Below are positions 44,169 through 53,010 of a stretch of 64,000 nt of DNA, piece after piece. The notes below the pieces were generated by a model. That model made no database searches and was not told where the DNA came from. It saw only the letters and a list, made by a program, of their open reading frames with translations. The stretch is from Methanosphaerula palustris E1-9c (lineage in GTDB: Archaea; Halobacteriota; Methanomicrobia; Methanomicrobiales; Methanospirillaceae): contig NC_011832.1 in the NCBI RefSeq assembly GCF_000021965.1, positions 186,001-250,000 on the forward strand, read 5' to 3'. Made by a program: the position numbers and the translations under genes. Each line of letters opens with the position of its first letter. Positions within the stretch are counted from its first letter, which is position 1.

Positions 44169-46601
44169 ATGCCCAATATGGAACAAAATTCACCGGGCAA
44201 AAAAGTACTCCGAAGAAGTAATCTCTCTCTCTTTTTCACTATTGGGTTGACAGCCCTTTTAATATCCACGATAATCCCCTGTGTGATGGGTGCTTCAACC
44301 GTAGATTTGGGATCGGCCTCCAACTTTGCAATTCTGGCAAAATCCGGAATCACAAACACCGGGACGACACAGATCACAGGGAATATCGGAGTGAGTCCAA
44401 TCGCTGCGTCGTCTATGACGGGATTTGGCCTCACCATGGATCCTTCGAATCTTTTTTCGACGTCATCTCAGGTCAATGGAAGGGTTTATGCATCCGATTA
44501 TGCGCCGGCCACCGCATCTATGATGACTACATCAGTAAGCGCCATGGAAGCAGCGTACACTGATGCTGCCGGGCGAGTTCCCACGGTAAACGATCTGGGA
44601 GCTGGAGATATTGGTGGCATGAACCTCATTCCGGGTGTCTATCGTTGGAGTTCTGGGGTGACAGTATCAACAGATGTCACCCTCTCGGGCGGACCAGATG
44701 ATATATGGATCTTCCAGGTAGCAGGAACTCTGGGTATCAGTTCTGGCCAGCATGTTATCCTCAGCGGCGGTGCACAGGCAAAGAATGTCTTCTGGGTGGT
44801 CGCAGGCCAGACGACACTGGGAACGAACTCTAATTTCAGTGGAAATATTCTGGATCAAACCGGGATTGCACTTCAAACTGGGGCAATATTAAACGGCAGA
44901 GCCTTGGCCCAGACCCTGGTTACCCTAGATTCGAATACAGTGAATGGCCCGATCATACCAGTGACCACAACACCAACAACAATCCCACCCACAACAGTGA
45001 CACCGACAACAACGGTGACGCCTACGCCGACTTCGACTGCAACGACTACACCGACCACAACATCAACAACAATCCCACCCACAACAGTGACACCGACAAC
45101 AACGGTGACACCTACGCCGACCTCGACTGCAACGACTACGCCGACTACAACATCAACAACTACGGTGACACCGACTTCGACCACAGTACCAACGACAGCG
45201 CCTACGCCGACCTCGACTGCAACGACTACACCGACCACAACATCAACATCTACGGTGACACCGACTTCGACCACAGTACCAACGACAGCGCCTACGCCGA
45301 CCTCAACATCAACAACTACGGTGACACCGATCAATACACCTACAACAACACCGTCATCAAATCCAACGACACAGGCAACAATAGTCCCAACCACACAGAC
45401 CAACGTCCCGGTTAAATCTACTATCACGACTGCAGTGCCGACACAGACAGTGGCACCAACCCTGACCCAGGCCCCAGTGCAGACCACGCCAGTCGACCAG
45501 ATCACCCAGCCGATCGGGACAAATCCAACCCCTGGGACTGATAGTTACCAGCCACCACTGGTGAAACCGATCGGTCCCCCTAGTGTGATAACCCAGCCGA
45601 TCGTCATTACCCAACCCGGCTATTATGTGATTGACACGGATGTTCACAACACAACCGCCCCGATATATATCGATATCCGCACCTCGAACGTGACCATTGA
45701 AGGGAATGGTCACACCATCGATGGTGTTGACAGTGACAATTCCTTTGGGATCCGGGTTCTTGGGAACGGCACACTCACGGGGATCACCATCCAAAACATC
45801 ACGTTGCGCGACTTCGCCAATGGTATCAGCCTGTACGACACAACTCACTCCCGGATCATTTGGGTGAACTCATCGAGCAACACCTATAATGGGATTATGA
45901 TCATCGGTGGAGGTGACAACTATCTTGGAAACAACATCATCCACCAGGACGATGACGGGATCTACCTGGCTGCGACCGACCGGACGCTTGTGATCAACAA
46001 TACGGTAACTGAAAATCACCGCGGTTCAGGGATCCACCTCTCTCAGAACTGCCTGGATGTGAACATGACCGGTAATCTCCTCGAAGGGGATGATGAAGGA
46101 TTTGAGATAGAGGATGCCGTGAACGCGACGATTCAGCATAACAGGATCTCCTCGAGTACGTATTTCGGCCTGAACCTAACAACTGCGAAGAACCTCACGG
46201 TCGTGGATAACTACCTCGATAACAGGGTGAATGTCAACCTCCCGAACGACACGGTTAATGTCATCTGGAACCTGCCGGCCAGCACTGGAGAGAACATCAT
46301 CGGAAACAACGTCACTGGTGGTAACTACTGGGGGGGGCTGGATGGAACTGGCTTCTCAGACATCGCCGCTGACAATAACAACGACGGGTTCGCAGACACC
46401 CCCTATATCATCGGCGGCATCGGAACCGATCAGCTCCCTCTCGTTCGGTTTACTCACGTTCAGATTGAGACGAATGTGACAGATGCCCGGACAAATTCAG
46501 AACCTGTCGTTCAGGAACTCGACCCGATCACTCAGGGCACGACCACACTCTCTTTTGGTTTGCAGAAGGTGTATCCGATTGGAAGTAGTTTCAGCCGTTA
46601 G
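44169..46601 (+). CDS. Secreted chimera: DUF3494 ice-binding-like domain, Thr/Pro stalk, NosD beta-helix
   Basis: About 810 residues from ATG 44169 (a second ATG is at 44178; a TTG at 44127 is less likely). A basic stretch and hydrophobic helix (LSLFFTIGLTALLISTIIPC) form the signal. Residues 38-270 match DUF3494/ice-binding adhesins: VDLGSASNFAILAKSGITNT, TGNIGVSP, AYTDAAGR, LIPGVYRWSSGV, FWVVAGQTTLG. Next comes a Thr/Pro-rich stalk (about 270-450) encoded by 90-bp tandem repeats. From about 475 a NosD/CASH right-handed beta-helix follows (NVTIEGNGHTIDG, LGNNIIHQDDDGIYLAA, GNNVTGGNYWGG). No C-terminal sorting signal is seen. It is probably a surface adhesin. Confidence 0.82.
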   Translation: MPNMEQNSPGKKVLRRSNLSLFFTIGLTALLISTIIPCVMGASTVDLGSASNFAILAKSGITNTGTTQITGNIGVSPIAASSMTGFGLTMDPSNLFSTSSQVNGRVYASDYAPATASMMTTSVSAMEAAYTDAAGRVPTVNDLGAGDIGGMNLIPGVYRWSSGVTVSTDVTLSGGPDDIWIFQVAGTLGISSGQHVILSGGAQAKNVFWVVAGQTTLGTNSNFSGNILDQTGIALQTGAILNGRALAQTLVTLDSNTVNGPIIPVTTTPTTIPPTTVTPTTTVTPTPTSTATTTPTTTSTTIPPTTVTPTTTVTPTPTSTATTTPTTTSTTTVTPTSTTVPTTAPTPTSTATTTPTTTSTSTVTPTSTTVPTTAPTPTSTSTTTVTPINTPTTTPSSNPTTQATIVPTTQTNVPVKSTITTAVPTQTVAPTLTQAPVQTTPVDQITQPIGTNPTPGTDSYQPPLVKPIGPPSVITQPIVITQPGYYVIDTDVHNTTAPIYIDIRTSNVTIEGNGHTIDGVDSDNSFGIRVLGNGTLTGITIQNITLRDFANGISLYDTTHSRIIWVNSSSNTYNGIMIIGGGDNYLGNNIIHQDDDGIYLAATDRTLVINNTVTENHRGSGIHLSQNCLDVNMTGNLLEGDDEGFEIEDAVNATIQHNRISSSTYFGLNLTTAKNLTVVDNYLDNRVNVNLPNDTVNVIWNLPASTGENIIGNNVTGGNYWGGLDGTGFSDIAADNNNDGFADTPYIIGGIGTDQLPLVRFTHVQIETNVTDARTNSEPVVQELDPITQGTTTLSFGLQKVYPIGSSFSR
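44965..45330 (+). repeat. Tandem 90-bp repeats encoding a Thr/Pro stalk
   Basis: Within the surface protein gene the sequence recurs with a 90-nt period: AATCCCACCC occurs at 44981 and 45071, and TACGGTGACA at 45161 and 45251, with a shortened copy at 45317 (66 nt later). Units encode about 30 residues of the TTTPTTTSTTTVTPT kind. Two related unit types are present. Such arrays vary in copy number by slippage or recombination. Confidence 0.85.
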
Positions 46602-46734
46602 ATACTCTCAACTTCTCATTTCTCTCTTTTTAAATAATCAGTCGGAATTAGAGGCATGAGTCATGGTAGTTTTAGAATAGACACTGTGAATGAAGATGAA
46701 CAAATGGCCAGAGAACGATCTCCCCTTAACCTGG

Positions 46735-47433
46735 TCACCATGCCTGATCGAGCATCTCTGTCGCCTGTACCAGAAGCCGGCATGAAGAGGAACTGTCGTT
46801 CACTGCAATGGTGGCTATCAGCACCTGTTCCGGAACGATCCCTTTGATTGGTATCTGATAACGGATGCAGATCCCGTTCATCAGTGGCTCAAGTGTCCTC
46901 AGGATTAGATCTTTACGGTCCTCTATCGGGGTACTCCCGATGGTGCCTGGTGTGGGTGGAGGGATCCAGATCACTCCAGAGGCTGGTCCCGTCCTCCCAT
47001 TGCCGATCAGCCTGCTGATCGAGTATAGAGCAGGAAACCCGGGCAGTGCCGTGATCACCTCTTCGACGGTAGGATTCCGGAGCATGCAGTGATCGCTCTC
47101 CAGTTCGCCGATCACCACGGCCGGGAAGGAGAATGTCTTGAACCCCTCGATCACCAGGTAGTCAGTTCCCATGTCTGCGAGGTGCCGGATCAATTCAGGA
47201 AGTGCCGTCTCCCTGGTGATCATCACCGCCTTCTCCTCGTCCACTCCGACAGCCGTCTTCACACCGGTCTGAAAGAGTACTGTACTGTCCTTCCCTTCTT
47301 CGAGTTTGAAGGTGTGGTGACCGAGATGCTTGAGTGCAGCTACTGTTCCCTTCTGCTGCAGTGCAGTACAGAGTACCTGGTTGAATGTGGTCTTTCCGGA
47401 GTTTGATCTACCGATAACCTGGATGATCTTCAT
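46735..47433 (-). CDS. mobB: Molybdopterin-guanine dinucleotide biosynthesis protein MobB
   Basis: GTP-binding protein that helps attach GMP to molybdopterin. From the ATG at 47433 it reads MKIIQVIGRSNSGKTTFNQV (P-loop GRSNSGKT), ALKHLGHH, TDYLVIEGFKTFSFPAVV (the conserved E-G-x-K region) and then a C-terminal part of about 100 residues extending beyond the minimal MobB. The total length is about 232. An in-frame ATG at 47451 would add six residues. It lies 79 nt behind the nitroreductase in the same direction and probably ends the fwd transcript. Both FdhA and FwdB need its product. Confidence 0.88.
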   Translation of the reverse strand: MKIIQVIGRSNSGKTTFNQVLCTALQQKGTVAALKHLGHHTFKLEEGKDSTVLFQTGVKTAVGVDEEKAVMITRETALPELIRHLADMGTDYLVIEGFKTFSFPAVVIGELESDHCMLRNPTVEEVITALPGFPALYSISRLIGNGRTGPASGVIWIPPPTPGTIGSTPIEDRKDLILRTLEPLMNGICIRYQIPIKGIVPEQVLIATIAVNDSSSSCRLLVQATEMLDQAW

Positions 47434-47512
47434 ATTTCTCCTTCCTGTCAATACCTAAGACTGCCGGTGCAATAAAGGGCACCAACTCTCTTAAAATAGG
47501 GGGGCAGCCGGG

Positions 47513-48304
47513 TCAGAGTCCATGTCTGATCTTCCCGACTGCTGCGCAGTAGATCAGGAACTGGGTCTTTCCATCGAGTCCCAGGAGACGGTTCATATAA
47601 TCGTCCTGGAATGACTCGATGGCACAGACCCCGCAGTCGATCGGGCCTGCGGCGAGGTAGAGGTTCTGGCAGACATGCCCTGCATCGATGTAGATGTCCC
47701 GGTATCCTCGGGGACCGTACCGCCAGGTGGTCCTGTACGGGACGGCAGTCCAGAGGAACGTCACGGCGCTCCGCAGCACCATCTGTTGCTCCATGCACCC
47801 CTCGGTGACTGCGAGTGCGATCTCTGGGTGGGAGTTGATCAGCTCAAGTGTATGTTCGAGGGCCAGGTACCGGTAGATCCCTGGTTCAAGCCCTTCGACA
47901 CAGTTGACGAGCAGGTAGGTCTCGAGGGGATGAGCGGCACCGGCCGATGGGGCGGTCCGTAATGTATATTGTTCGAGGACCACCTCCTGCACCCCCTGCG
48001 TACACCAGAGGAGGTAAGCGAGTTCCTCCAGCGAGAGTGGTTCTTCGTTGTCGAACCATCGCACACTCCTCCTCTTCTCGATCGCAACCCGTAGATCCAC
48101 CGGTCTGACTGTGATCGCTTCAGGTCGCGGGAGAGGGATCGGTGTCGATTCAGGAGATGGGGGGAGTTCCAGAGGAGGTCTGGGGATCCCTTTGATCTGA
48201 TCCGGACGGAACGAGGAGGGGTACGCTGTTATCTCTCGGAACACCTGTCCGCAATCGTCTGCCTGCTCATCCTCTCTGCTCTCTCTGGTCATACTCTTCT
48301 CCAC
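47513..48304 (-). CDS. SagB/ThcOx-type nitroreductase family protein
   Basis: 263-residue FMN-dependent oxidoreductase of the nitroreductase fold. RVAIEKRRSVRWFDNEEPLS is the usual FMN-binding start; LAYLLWCTQGV, RTAPSAGAAHPLETYLLV and CVEGLEPGIYRYL are typical of the SagB/ThcOx subgroup. IDAGHVCQNLYLAAGPIDCG is the conserved C-terminal helix. The first 60 residues are polar and Pro-rich. It starts 15 nt after fwdC, so it belongs to the fwdDBAC transcript. SagB-like enzymes oxidise peptide azolines or reduce small substrates; here the substrate is unknown, and a link to the formylmethanofuran enzyme is only inferred from position. Confidence 0.82.
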   Translation of the reverse strand: MEKSMTRESREDEQADDCGQVFREITAYPSSFRPDQIKGIPRPPLELPPSPESTPIPLPRPEAITVRPVDLRVAIEKRRSVRWFDNEEPLSLEELAYLLWCTQGVQEVVLEQYTLRTAPSAGAAHPLETYLLVNCVEGLEPGIYRYLALEHTLELINSHPEIALAVTEGCMEQQMVLRSAVTFLWTAVPYRTTWRYGPRGYRDIYIDAGHVCQNLYLAAGPIDCGVCAIESFQDDYMNRLLGLDGKTQFLIYCAAVGKIRHGL

Positions 48305-48319
48305 CTCGTATGTTCTAAT

Positions 48320-49243
48320 CTATGCTTTATCTACTACACTGGCGAGTTCAGCAGAGGCAGCGGCCTTCCGCTTTGCCTTCTTCTGTTCGTGAGCAGCCTG
48401 TATACGCTCTTCCCTTGCAGAAACGAGATCGGCAGGTGCAGCCGTCTTTACGTAGAGATTTGCGTAGACCACCTCGCCCTTTGCCTTCTTGTGGTACTCA
48501 CCGAGGTCACCGATGTAGTGATCAAAGATCAACGCCTCTCCGTCGACCTCCTTCTGAACGCCTCTCTCCACCAGTTTGTAGCCTGGGAGCATATATTTTA
48601 TCGAGCCGAGGACATAGATATCCCCTTTGACCATCTGTCCGCCGACGCGTCCCTCGACATCACCCTTGACGATCACGGTTCCGCCGTTGCCATGGGTGGA
48701 GACATGGATGAATGCGTTCCCTTCGACGATGATCGTCCCGCCGTTGATGGCAGTGCCGATATCGTTCCCGGTGTTTCCTTTCACCCTGATGAGGCCGCCT
48801 TTCATGCCTCGCCAGTCGCCGCGGTAGGCAGCTCCAAGATAATTGCCTGCATCTCCGTCGACCTGCAGTTCTCCGCCTTCCATGGCCATTCCTGCGAAAG
48901 CGTCGACGTTCCCCTTGACGTGGATCAGGCCGCCCAGCATCCAGCCGCCGGTATACATGTCGGCGTTCCCCTCGATGATGATCTCACCTGCGGTCATCTT
49001 CTGACCGATCCGCTTGACCTTGCGGGGGTTACCGGTCACGACGATCCTCGTCTCTGCCGCGGTGGCCCCGGATTCTCCGGTGATCTCAAAGTAGTCGCCG
49101 AGGGTGCTCTTCTGATTCCCCTCATAGATCTCCAGGGCTGCGATGCTCTCTAAAGACTTACCCGCGAAATTATCGGGGGTTATCATATATGCGTCAAGGA
49201 AGAGTTCAGGCTCTTCCCCTATTGTCAGTGTAACTGTCTTCAT
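48320..49243 (-). CDS. fwdC: Formylmethanofuran dehydrogenase subunit C
   Basis: Structural subunit of the enzyme that fixes CO2 onto methanofuran, the first step of methanogenesis. The sequence shows the GltB-C-like beta-helix with repeating G-x-x-x-G patterns (IIIEGNADMYTGGWMLGG, LQVDGDAGNYLGAAYRGD, IRVKGNTGNDIGTAING, VIVKGDVEGRVGGQM). 307 residues: the core ends near 260 and the tail is basic and Ala-rich. It follows fwdA after 12 nt. Confidence 0.94.
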   Translation of the reverse strand: MKTVTLTIGEEPELFLDAYMITPDNFAGKSLESIAALEIYEGNQKSTLGDYFEITGESGATAAETRIVVTGNPRKVKRIGQKMTAGEIIIEGNADMYTGGWMLGGLIHVKGNVDAFAGMAMEGGELQVDGDAGNYLGAAYRGDWRGMKGGLIRVKGNTGNDIGTAINGGTIIVEGNAFIHVSTHGNGGTVIVKGDVEGRVGGQMVKGDIYVLGSIKYMLPGYKLVERGVQKEVDGEALIFDHYIGDLGEYHKKAKGEVVYANLYVKTAAPADLVSAREERIQAAHEQKKAKRKAAASAELASVVDKA

Positions 49244-49255
49244 CCCCTTTTCACC

Positions 49256-50965
49256 TCACGCAGCGTGGCTCTCGACCTCGATCACATGTGGGTTTGGAAC
49301 CAGGTAGTCCTTGACCTCATAGTTGCTCAGGCTGATCGTGTAGTTTTTCAAGAATTTCTCCTCGATGTCCCGGAGCACCTGTCTGGGCAGTGGTGTCTTT
49401 GCATTCACCCAGAGGGTCCGCTTGTGACCCTGGTTGATGATCATTCCGTTCTCAAGGATGACCACACCTGACTTGATGAAGTGGTCTGCCATCCCGAAGG
49501 CCTGCTCGATCTTCTCGGGATCCTCAGGCATGTCGTTCGGATTGAGGTTGTAGATGGCGACGTTGCCATCCATCCCTGGCAGCAGGCCACCGTACATGTC
49601 GTAGAGACCGAGTGCTCGGGCTGGGCCGGACCTTGTCATCTCTGCTATCTCGTACAGCGACAGTTCACGTTCCATGGATGCGAGGTTTGTGGCATCGATC
49701 ACCTTCTGGCTCCACTTGAAGGCGTCGAGCTGCTGCTTTCGTGCCTTAGCACTCATCAGCCACTTGATGATCCGTGGGTACCTGATGAACGGCCCTGCGT
49801 TCGGGTGATCGGTGGTGATGAAGGTTCTGGACATATCCTTGGCGAAGAGTGCCAGTTCAAGCCCGATGGCCCACTGGATCCCGCAGACTTTGATGTTCGG
49901 GCTGTACACGTACGGCACGACCCCTGCCGAGGTCTCGAGCTCGACATCGACGTTCGCCCACTTCAGGTTGTTCAACTCTGTCAGGTGGTGCTCGAACGGT
50001 CCGTCGGCGGTCATCGTTGTTGTCTCGTCGAGGGTTACGCACCCGAGATCGATCGTCAGGTTCTTCGCACTGTTTACGTAATCCATGACCTCTTTGGCCT
50101 TGGACTCGAAGTTCAGCCAGCTGTCCCCACCGTAGGCATGAAACTGGACATGTGTGTGGTGCAGCACCTGTTCACGCTTGAACTTGTTCTCTGTCTTCAT
50201 CCCCTCGGCGATCTTCAGGGACTCGAGGGTGGTCGTGTAGTTGCCCGGGTTTCCGAGGTTGTTGGTGTGGAGGTGGACCGAGTGCGGGAGTCCTAAGTAC
50301 TCGTTCGCCTCGATCAGCCCTTTCACGATCTCTGCAGGGGTGATGTCGAAGTATGGGACAGGATCATCCATCCGGAGACAGTTCAGCCCCCATCCCCAGG
50401 CCTCGCTGCCCCCGGGGTTGACACACTTGACCCCATAACCCTTGGTCTGCTGGAGGATCCAGGCGATATATGCAGCTGTGTTCTCAACCTGATGGTTCTT
50501 CAGGTACTCGAGGACGAACCAGTTGTTTCCAAAGACCGGTAATGCAGCCTCATCGATGATCGGGGTGTCATGGATCTCCTCGTGGACGTGGGGGGCATGG
50601 ATCGGGGGCATCGCAGCCTCCATCACGAATGCATACCCCATCCGGGCATAGTCATACCCGGTCTTGAAGGTGCTTGGGACTGAGAATCCCATCTCAACCC
50701 GGTTCAACCCCTGCCGCGCATGGCTCTTGAAGAGTTTGTCCTCAGGCCGCATCAACCGGCCGACGTTCACCTTCGGACCCGCGATGTGGGAGTGAATATC
50801 CACCCCACCCGACATCACGGTCTTGCCGGTCGCGTCGATCACACGTGCCTTGTTCGAGACCTCTTCGACGATCACTCCATCTCTGATGGCGATGTCCTTC
50901 CTCTCACCATTGATCCCTGATGCGGGGTCGACGACGAATCCGTTCTTGATCAGTAACTCTGACAT
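49256..50965 (-). CDS. fwdA: Formylmethanofuran dehydrogenase subunit A
   Basis: Metallohydrolase subunit that condenses formate with methanofuran at a dinuclear zinc site. From the ATG at 50965 (MSELLIKNGFVVDPASGING) the amidohydrolase features are: VMSGGVDIHSHIAGPK with the His pair, the Lys region around SAYIAWILQQTKG, LHHTHVQFHAYGGDSW with more His ligands, and ITTDHPNAGPF with Asp. At 569 residues it is the normal size. The annotated frame extends to 50980, but the later ATG matches family starts and leaves an 11-nt gap after fwdB. It lies in the fwdDBAC operon. Confidence 0.95.
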   Translation of the reverse strand: MSELLIKNGFVVDPASGINGERKDIAIRDGVIVEEVSNKARVIDATGKTVMSGGVDIHSHIAGPKVNVGRLMRPEDKLFKSHARQGLNRVEMGFSVPSTFKTGYDYARMGYAFVMEAAMPPIHAPHVHEEIHDTPIIDEAALPVFGNNWFVLEYLKNHQVENTAAYIAWILQQTKGYGVKCVNPGGSEAWGWGLNCLRMDDPVPYFDITPAEIVKGLIEANEYLGLPHSVHLHTNNLGNPGNYTTTLESLKIAEGMKTENKFKREQVLHHTHVQFHAYGGDSWLNFESKAKEVMDYVNSAKNLTIDLGCVTLDETTTMTADGPFEHHLTELNNLKWANVDVELETSAGVVPYVYSPNIKVCGIQWAIGLELALFAKDMSRTFITTDHPNAGPFIRYPRIIKWLMSAKARKQQLDAFKWSQKVIDATNLASMERELSLYEIAEMTRSGPARALGLYDMYGGLLPGMDGNVAIYNLNPNDMPEDPEKIEQAFGMADHFIKSGVVILENGMIINQGHKRTLWVNAKTPLPRQVLRDIEEKFLKNYTISLSNYEVKDYLVPNPHVIEVESHAA

Positions 50966-50976
50966 ATTGCGGCCCC

Positions 50977-52341
50977 TCACTCTGCTGCGGTCCCCTCTGG
51001 GGAGTTGTGTGCTACGCTCCAGTCTGGAGTGGTTCCGGTCAGTTCACAGACCCGCTTGTAGATCCGGTCGAAGAGGATCTCATCGGTGATCACCCCTTCC
51101 GGCGGCTCGATCACCTGTTTAAACTGGATCGGAACGTTGTCCATTCGGTAGACGACCCCACCGGTTTCGACACCGACGACGGCGACCGGGATGTGGAGGT
51201 CTGAGATCTCACTGGCCATGTTGATGTTCGGATCGATGGTGACGAATGGGTGTTTGCGGAGCGCTTTCACTGCCGGGATCGGAAAGTGAGCTCCTGCATC
51301 GGTGCCGATATTGATGAAGAAGTCTTGGTCTCCCCGCATCGCAAGATCGATCGAACTGGTCTCGCCCGGGTTCATGTGGACGATGTCCTTGGTCAGGTCG
51401 ATGCAGTACGGGAACCCGAACTGCCAGGACCAGACCTGTCCGGGACCAGCGATGTTGTAGTGGCCACGCATAGCCATGATCGTCCACTTGGTGAACTCAT
51501 TCAGATCCCTGGTCATGCTGATGGCGATGTCCACGTTGTGGTTTCTGCCATCTGAATGGCAGAGTCCCATCCCATAGAAGATCGCACCGAACCGGGCATT
51601 CTTCATGATCTCCACCGCTTCGAGGATCTTCTCGCGCTCGATCCCTGCGACGACCTCAGGAATTGTTTCGCCGCGGAGCACGGTCCTGAACGCGTCGAAG
51701 AGTTCGTAGTCGTGCCCCTGCTGCACCATCAGATGGATGTCGGCCGCCTTGGCGGTGTCGGTGAACCGGGGATCAATCACGATGCACTTTCGGGCCATGT
51801 AGCCCTTGTTGGTGAAGAAACCGCGCGGGAAGAGGGAGTACCGGGACATATGCCTGGGATGCGCATGGGCTGCATTTGAGCCCCAGTAGACGACCACATC
51901 TGCCCTGTTCTTCACTTCACCGAGGGTGCAGCTTGGATAGCCGTTATCAAAGATGGCCAGGAATGAGGGGCCGTGGCAGATCGAGGCGCAGTTGTCCAGA
52001 ACCGCTCCTGTCTTTTCTGCAAGCCGTGCACAGGCGCTCATTCCCTCGCAGTTGGTCGACCCGAAACCATAGATCAGCGGCTTCTTTGCTGCGATCATTC
52101 CCTTTGCGACCCAGTCGATCGCCTCTTCGTACGAGATATCCTTATGGGTCCCGTCCGGCTGCCTGAGTCGGGGGAGTCTTATCCGTCCTGGCTTTGTGGC
52201 ATGGTGGAAGATCTCGTTACCTATCACACAGGCATTTGCCACATCGAGGATCATCTTTCCGTCATCAGAGACCGTGACCTCAAGGTCATCACAGGATGAA
52301 CCGCAGTACGGACATCCGACATTCTTTATCACTTTCGGCAT
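50977..52341 (-). CDS. fwdB: Formylmethanofuran dehydrogenase subunit B
   Basis: Molybdopterin subunit that reduces CO2 to formate. Cys10, Cys13, Cys17 and Cys38 bind [4Fe-4S] (CPYCGSSC ... ANACVIGN). The metal ligand is the Cys in CASICHGPS (about Cys122), so this is the Cys, not the selenocysteine, form. Cofactor contacts are in YWGSNAAHAHPRHMSRY and VIDPRFTDTAKAAD. The 454-residue length is normal; the C-terminal cofactor-binding domain is the separate FwdD. The ATG shares one base with the fwdD stop (TGATG). Whether W or Mo is used cannot be told. Confidence 0.96.
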   Translation of the reverse strand: MPKVIKNVGCPYCGSSCDDLEVTVSDDGKMILDVANACVIGNEIFHHATKPGRIRLPRLRQPDGTHKDISYEEAIDWVAKGMIAAKKPLIYGFGSTNCEGMSACARLAEKTGAVLDNCASICHGPSFLAIFDNGYPSCTLGEVKNRADVVVYWGSNAAHAHPRHMSRYSLFPRGFFTNKGYMARKCIVIDPRFTDTAKAADIHLMVQQGHDYELFDAFRTVLRGETIPEVVAGIEREKILEAVEIMKNARFGAIFYGMGLCHSDGRNHNVDIAISMTRDLNEFTKWTIMAMRGHYNIAGPGQVWSWQFGFPYCIDLTKDIVHMNPGETSSIDLAMRGDQDFFINIGTDAGAHFPIPAVKALRKHPFVTIDPNINMASEISDLHIPVAVVGVETGGVVYRMDNVPIQFKQVIEPPEGVITDEILFDRIYKRVCELTGTTPDWSVAHNSPEGTAAE

Positions 52342-52754
52342 CAGTTCTCACCTTTCCATAATCCAACGGCACCCTGAACCAGTTCCAGGGCTCCCTTCAC
52401 CCGCTCCTCCGGAGCAGGTTCAATCGTCACCGGGAATCCACTGTACTGCGGGACGCCGGTTGACTGGGTCCGCGGGGGAACGACCTGGTTGGCCCAGACT
52501 CCCTGGCGGATATGTGAAAGCCCGGGTGGACAGTACTGGCCTGCTTCCACCGCTTTCACGATGACATCGCCTGACTCGCTGGTTACACGCACATTGGTGT
52601 TCCTCATGATGCCGAGTCTCTTGATATCCTCGATGTTCATCTCGACGATGGAGCATACCTCATAGTACTCAGGGGATGTCTTCCCCTTCTCCATCGCTAC
52701 GCCTTCCTCAACAGCCCGTTGGGTGATCATATTGACTTGAATCTTGTTCCCCAT
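52341..52754 (-). CDS. fwdD: Formylmethanofuran dehydrogenase subunit D
   Basis: Molybdopterin dinucleotide-binding subunit that completes the active site of FwdB. It shows MGNKIQVNMITQRAVEEGVA at the start, VEMNIEDIKRLGIMRNTNVR and VTSESGDVIVKAVEAGQYCP, the double-psi barrel pattern. The last 40 residues are an extension. 137 residues, normal. It is the first gene of the operon fwdD-fwdB-fwdA-fwdC-nitroreductase-mobB. A GGTGAAGT sequence directly precedes the ATG. Confidence 0.94.
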   Translation of the reverse strand: MGNKIQVNMITQRAVEEGVAMEKGKTSPEYYEVCSIVEMNIEDIKRLGIMRNTNVRVTSESGDVIVKAVEAGQYCPPGLSHIRQGVWANQVVPPRTQSTGVPQYSGFPVTIEPAPEERVKGALELVQGAVGLWKGEN

Positions 52755-52850
52755 ACTTCACCATTTGAGAGTTTTTTTGAACGATCGCGTCCCGGGTGGG
52801 TAATACCTGGCAGGGACTGCTATTCACACCGGATGTTTCAATGGAATTCT

Positions 52851-52870
52851 GCGTACGTTCGTGTACGTTT
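52851..52870. promoter_or_regulatory. Tandem decamer direct repeat upstream of fwdD
   Basis: GCGTACGTTC (52851-52860) is followed directly by GTGTACGTTT (52861-52870): the shared core is G-x-GTACGTT repeated at exactly 10 bp, one helical turn. It lies about 100 nt before the fwdD ATG. The arrangement suggests a regulator binding side by side on one face of the DNA. Confidence 0.45.
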
Positions 52871-53010
52871 GAAATATTTGCGAATACCAACTCATAAAAT
52901 CCTAAATTAACTTAATCTATTGATTTTAATAAATAACCATAAAAGTAAATTAATCTATGTTATCCATCTACCCTGATGCCACCATCTTTAGAGGGTTGGG
53001 GTGATCTGGT
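52871..53010 (-). promoter_or_regulatory. A/T-rich promoter region of the fwd operon
   Basis: A strongly A/T-rich stretch upstream of the decamer repeat includes, on the minus strand, TTTTATGGTTATTTATTAAAATC (about 52922-52946) with several TATA-like possibilities, and TTAACTTAA at 52907-52915. The transcription start cannot be set from sequence. The leader would be more than 100 nt. Confidence 0.4.

Noticed and set aside
44873-45505. Val/Gly-rich 210-residue minus-strand frame
   Set aside because: It is the complement of the Thr/Pro repeat stalk; the repeat keeps all frames open.
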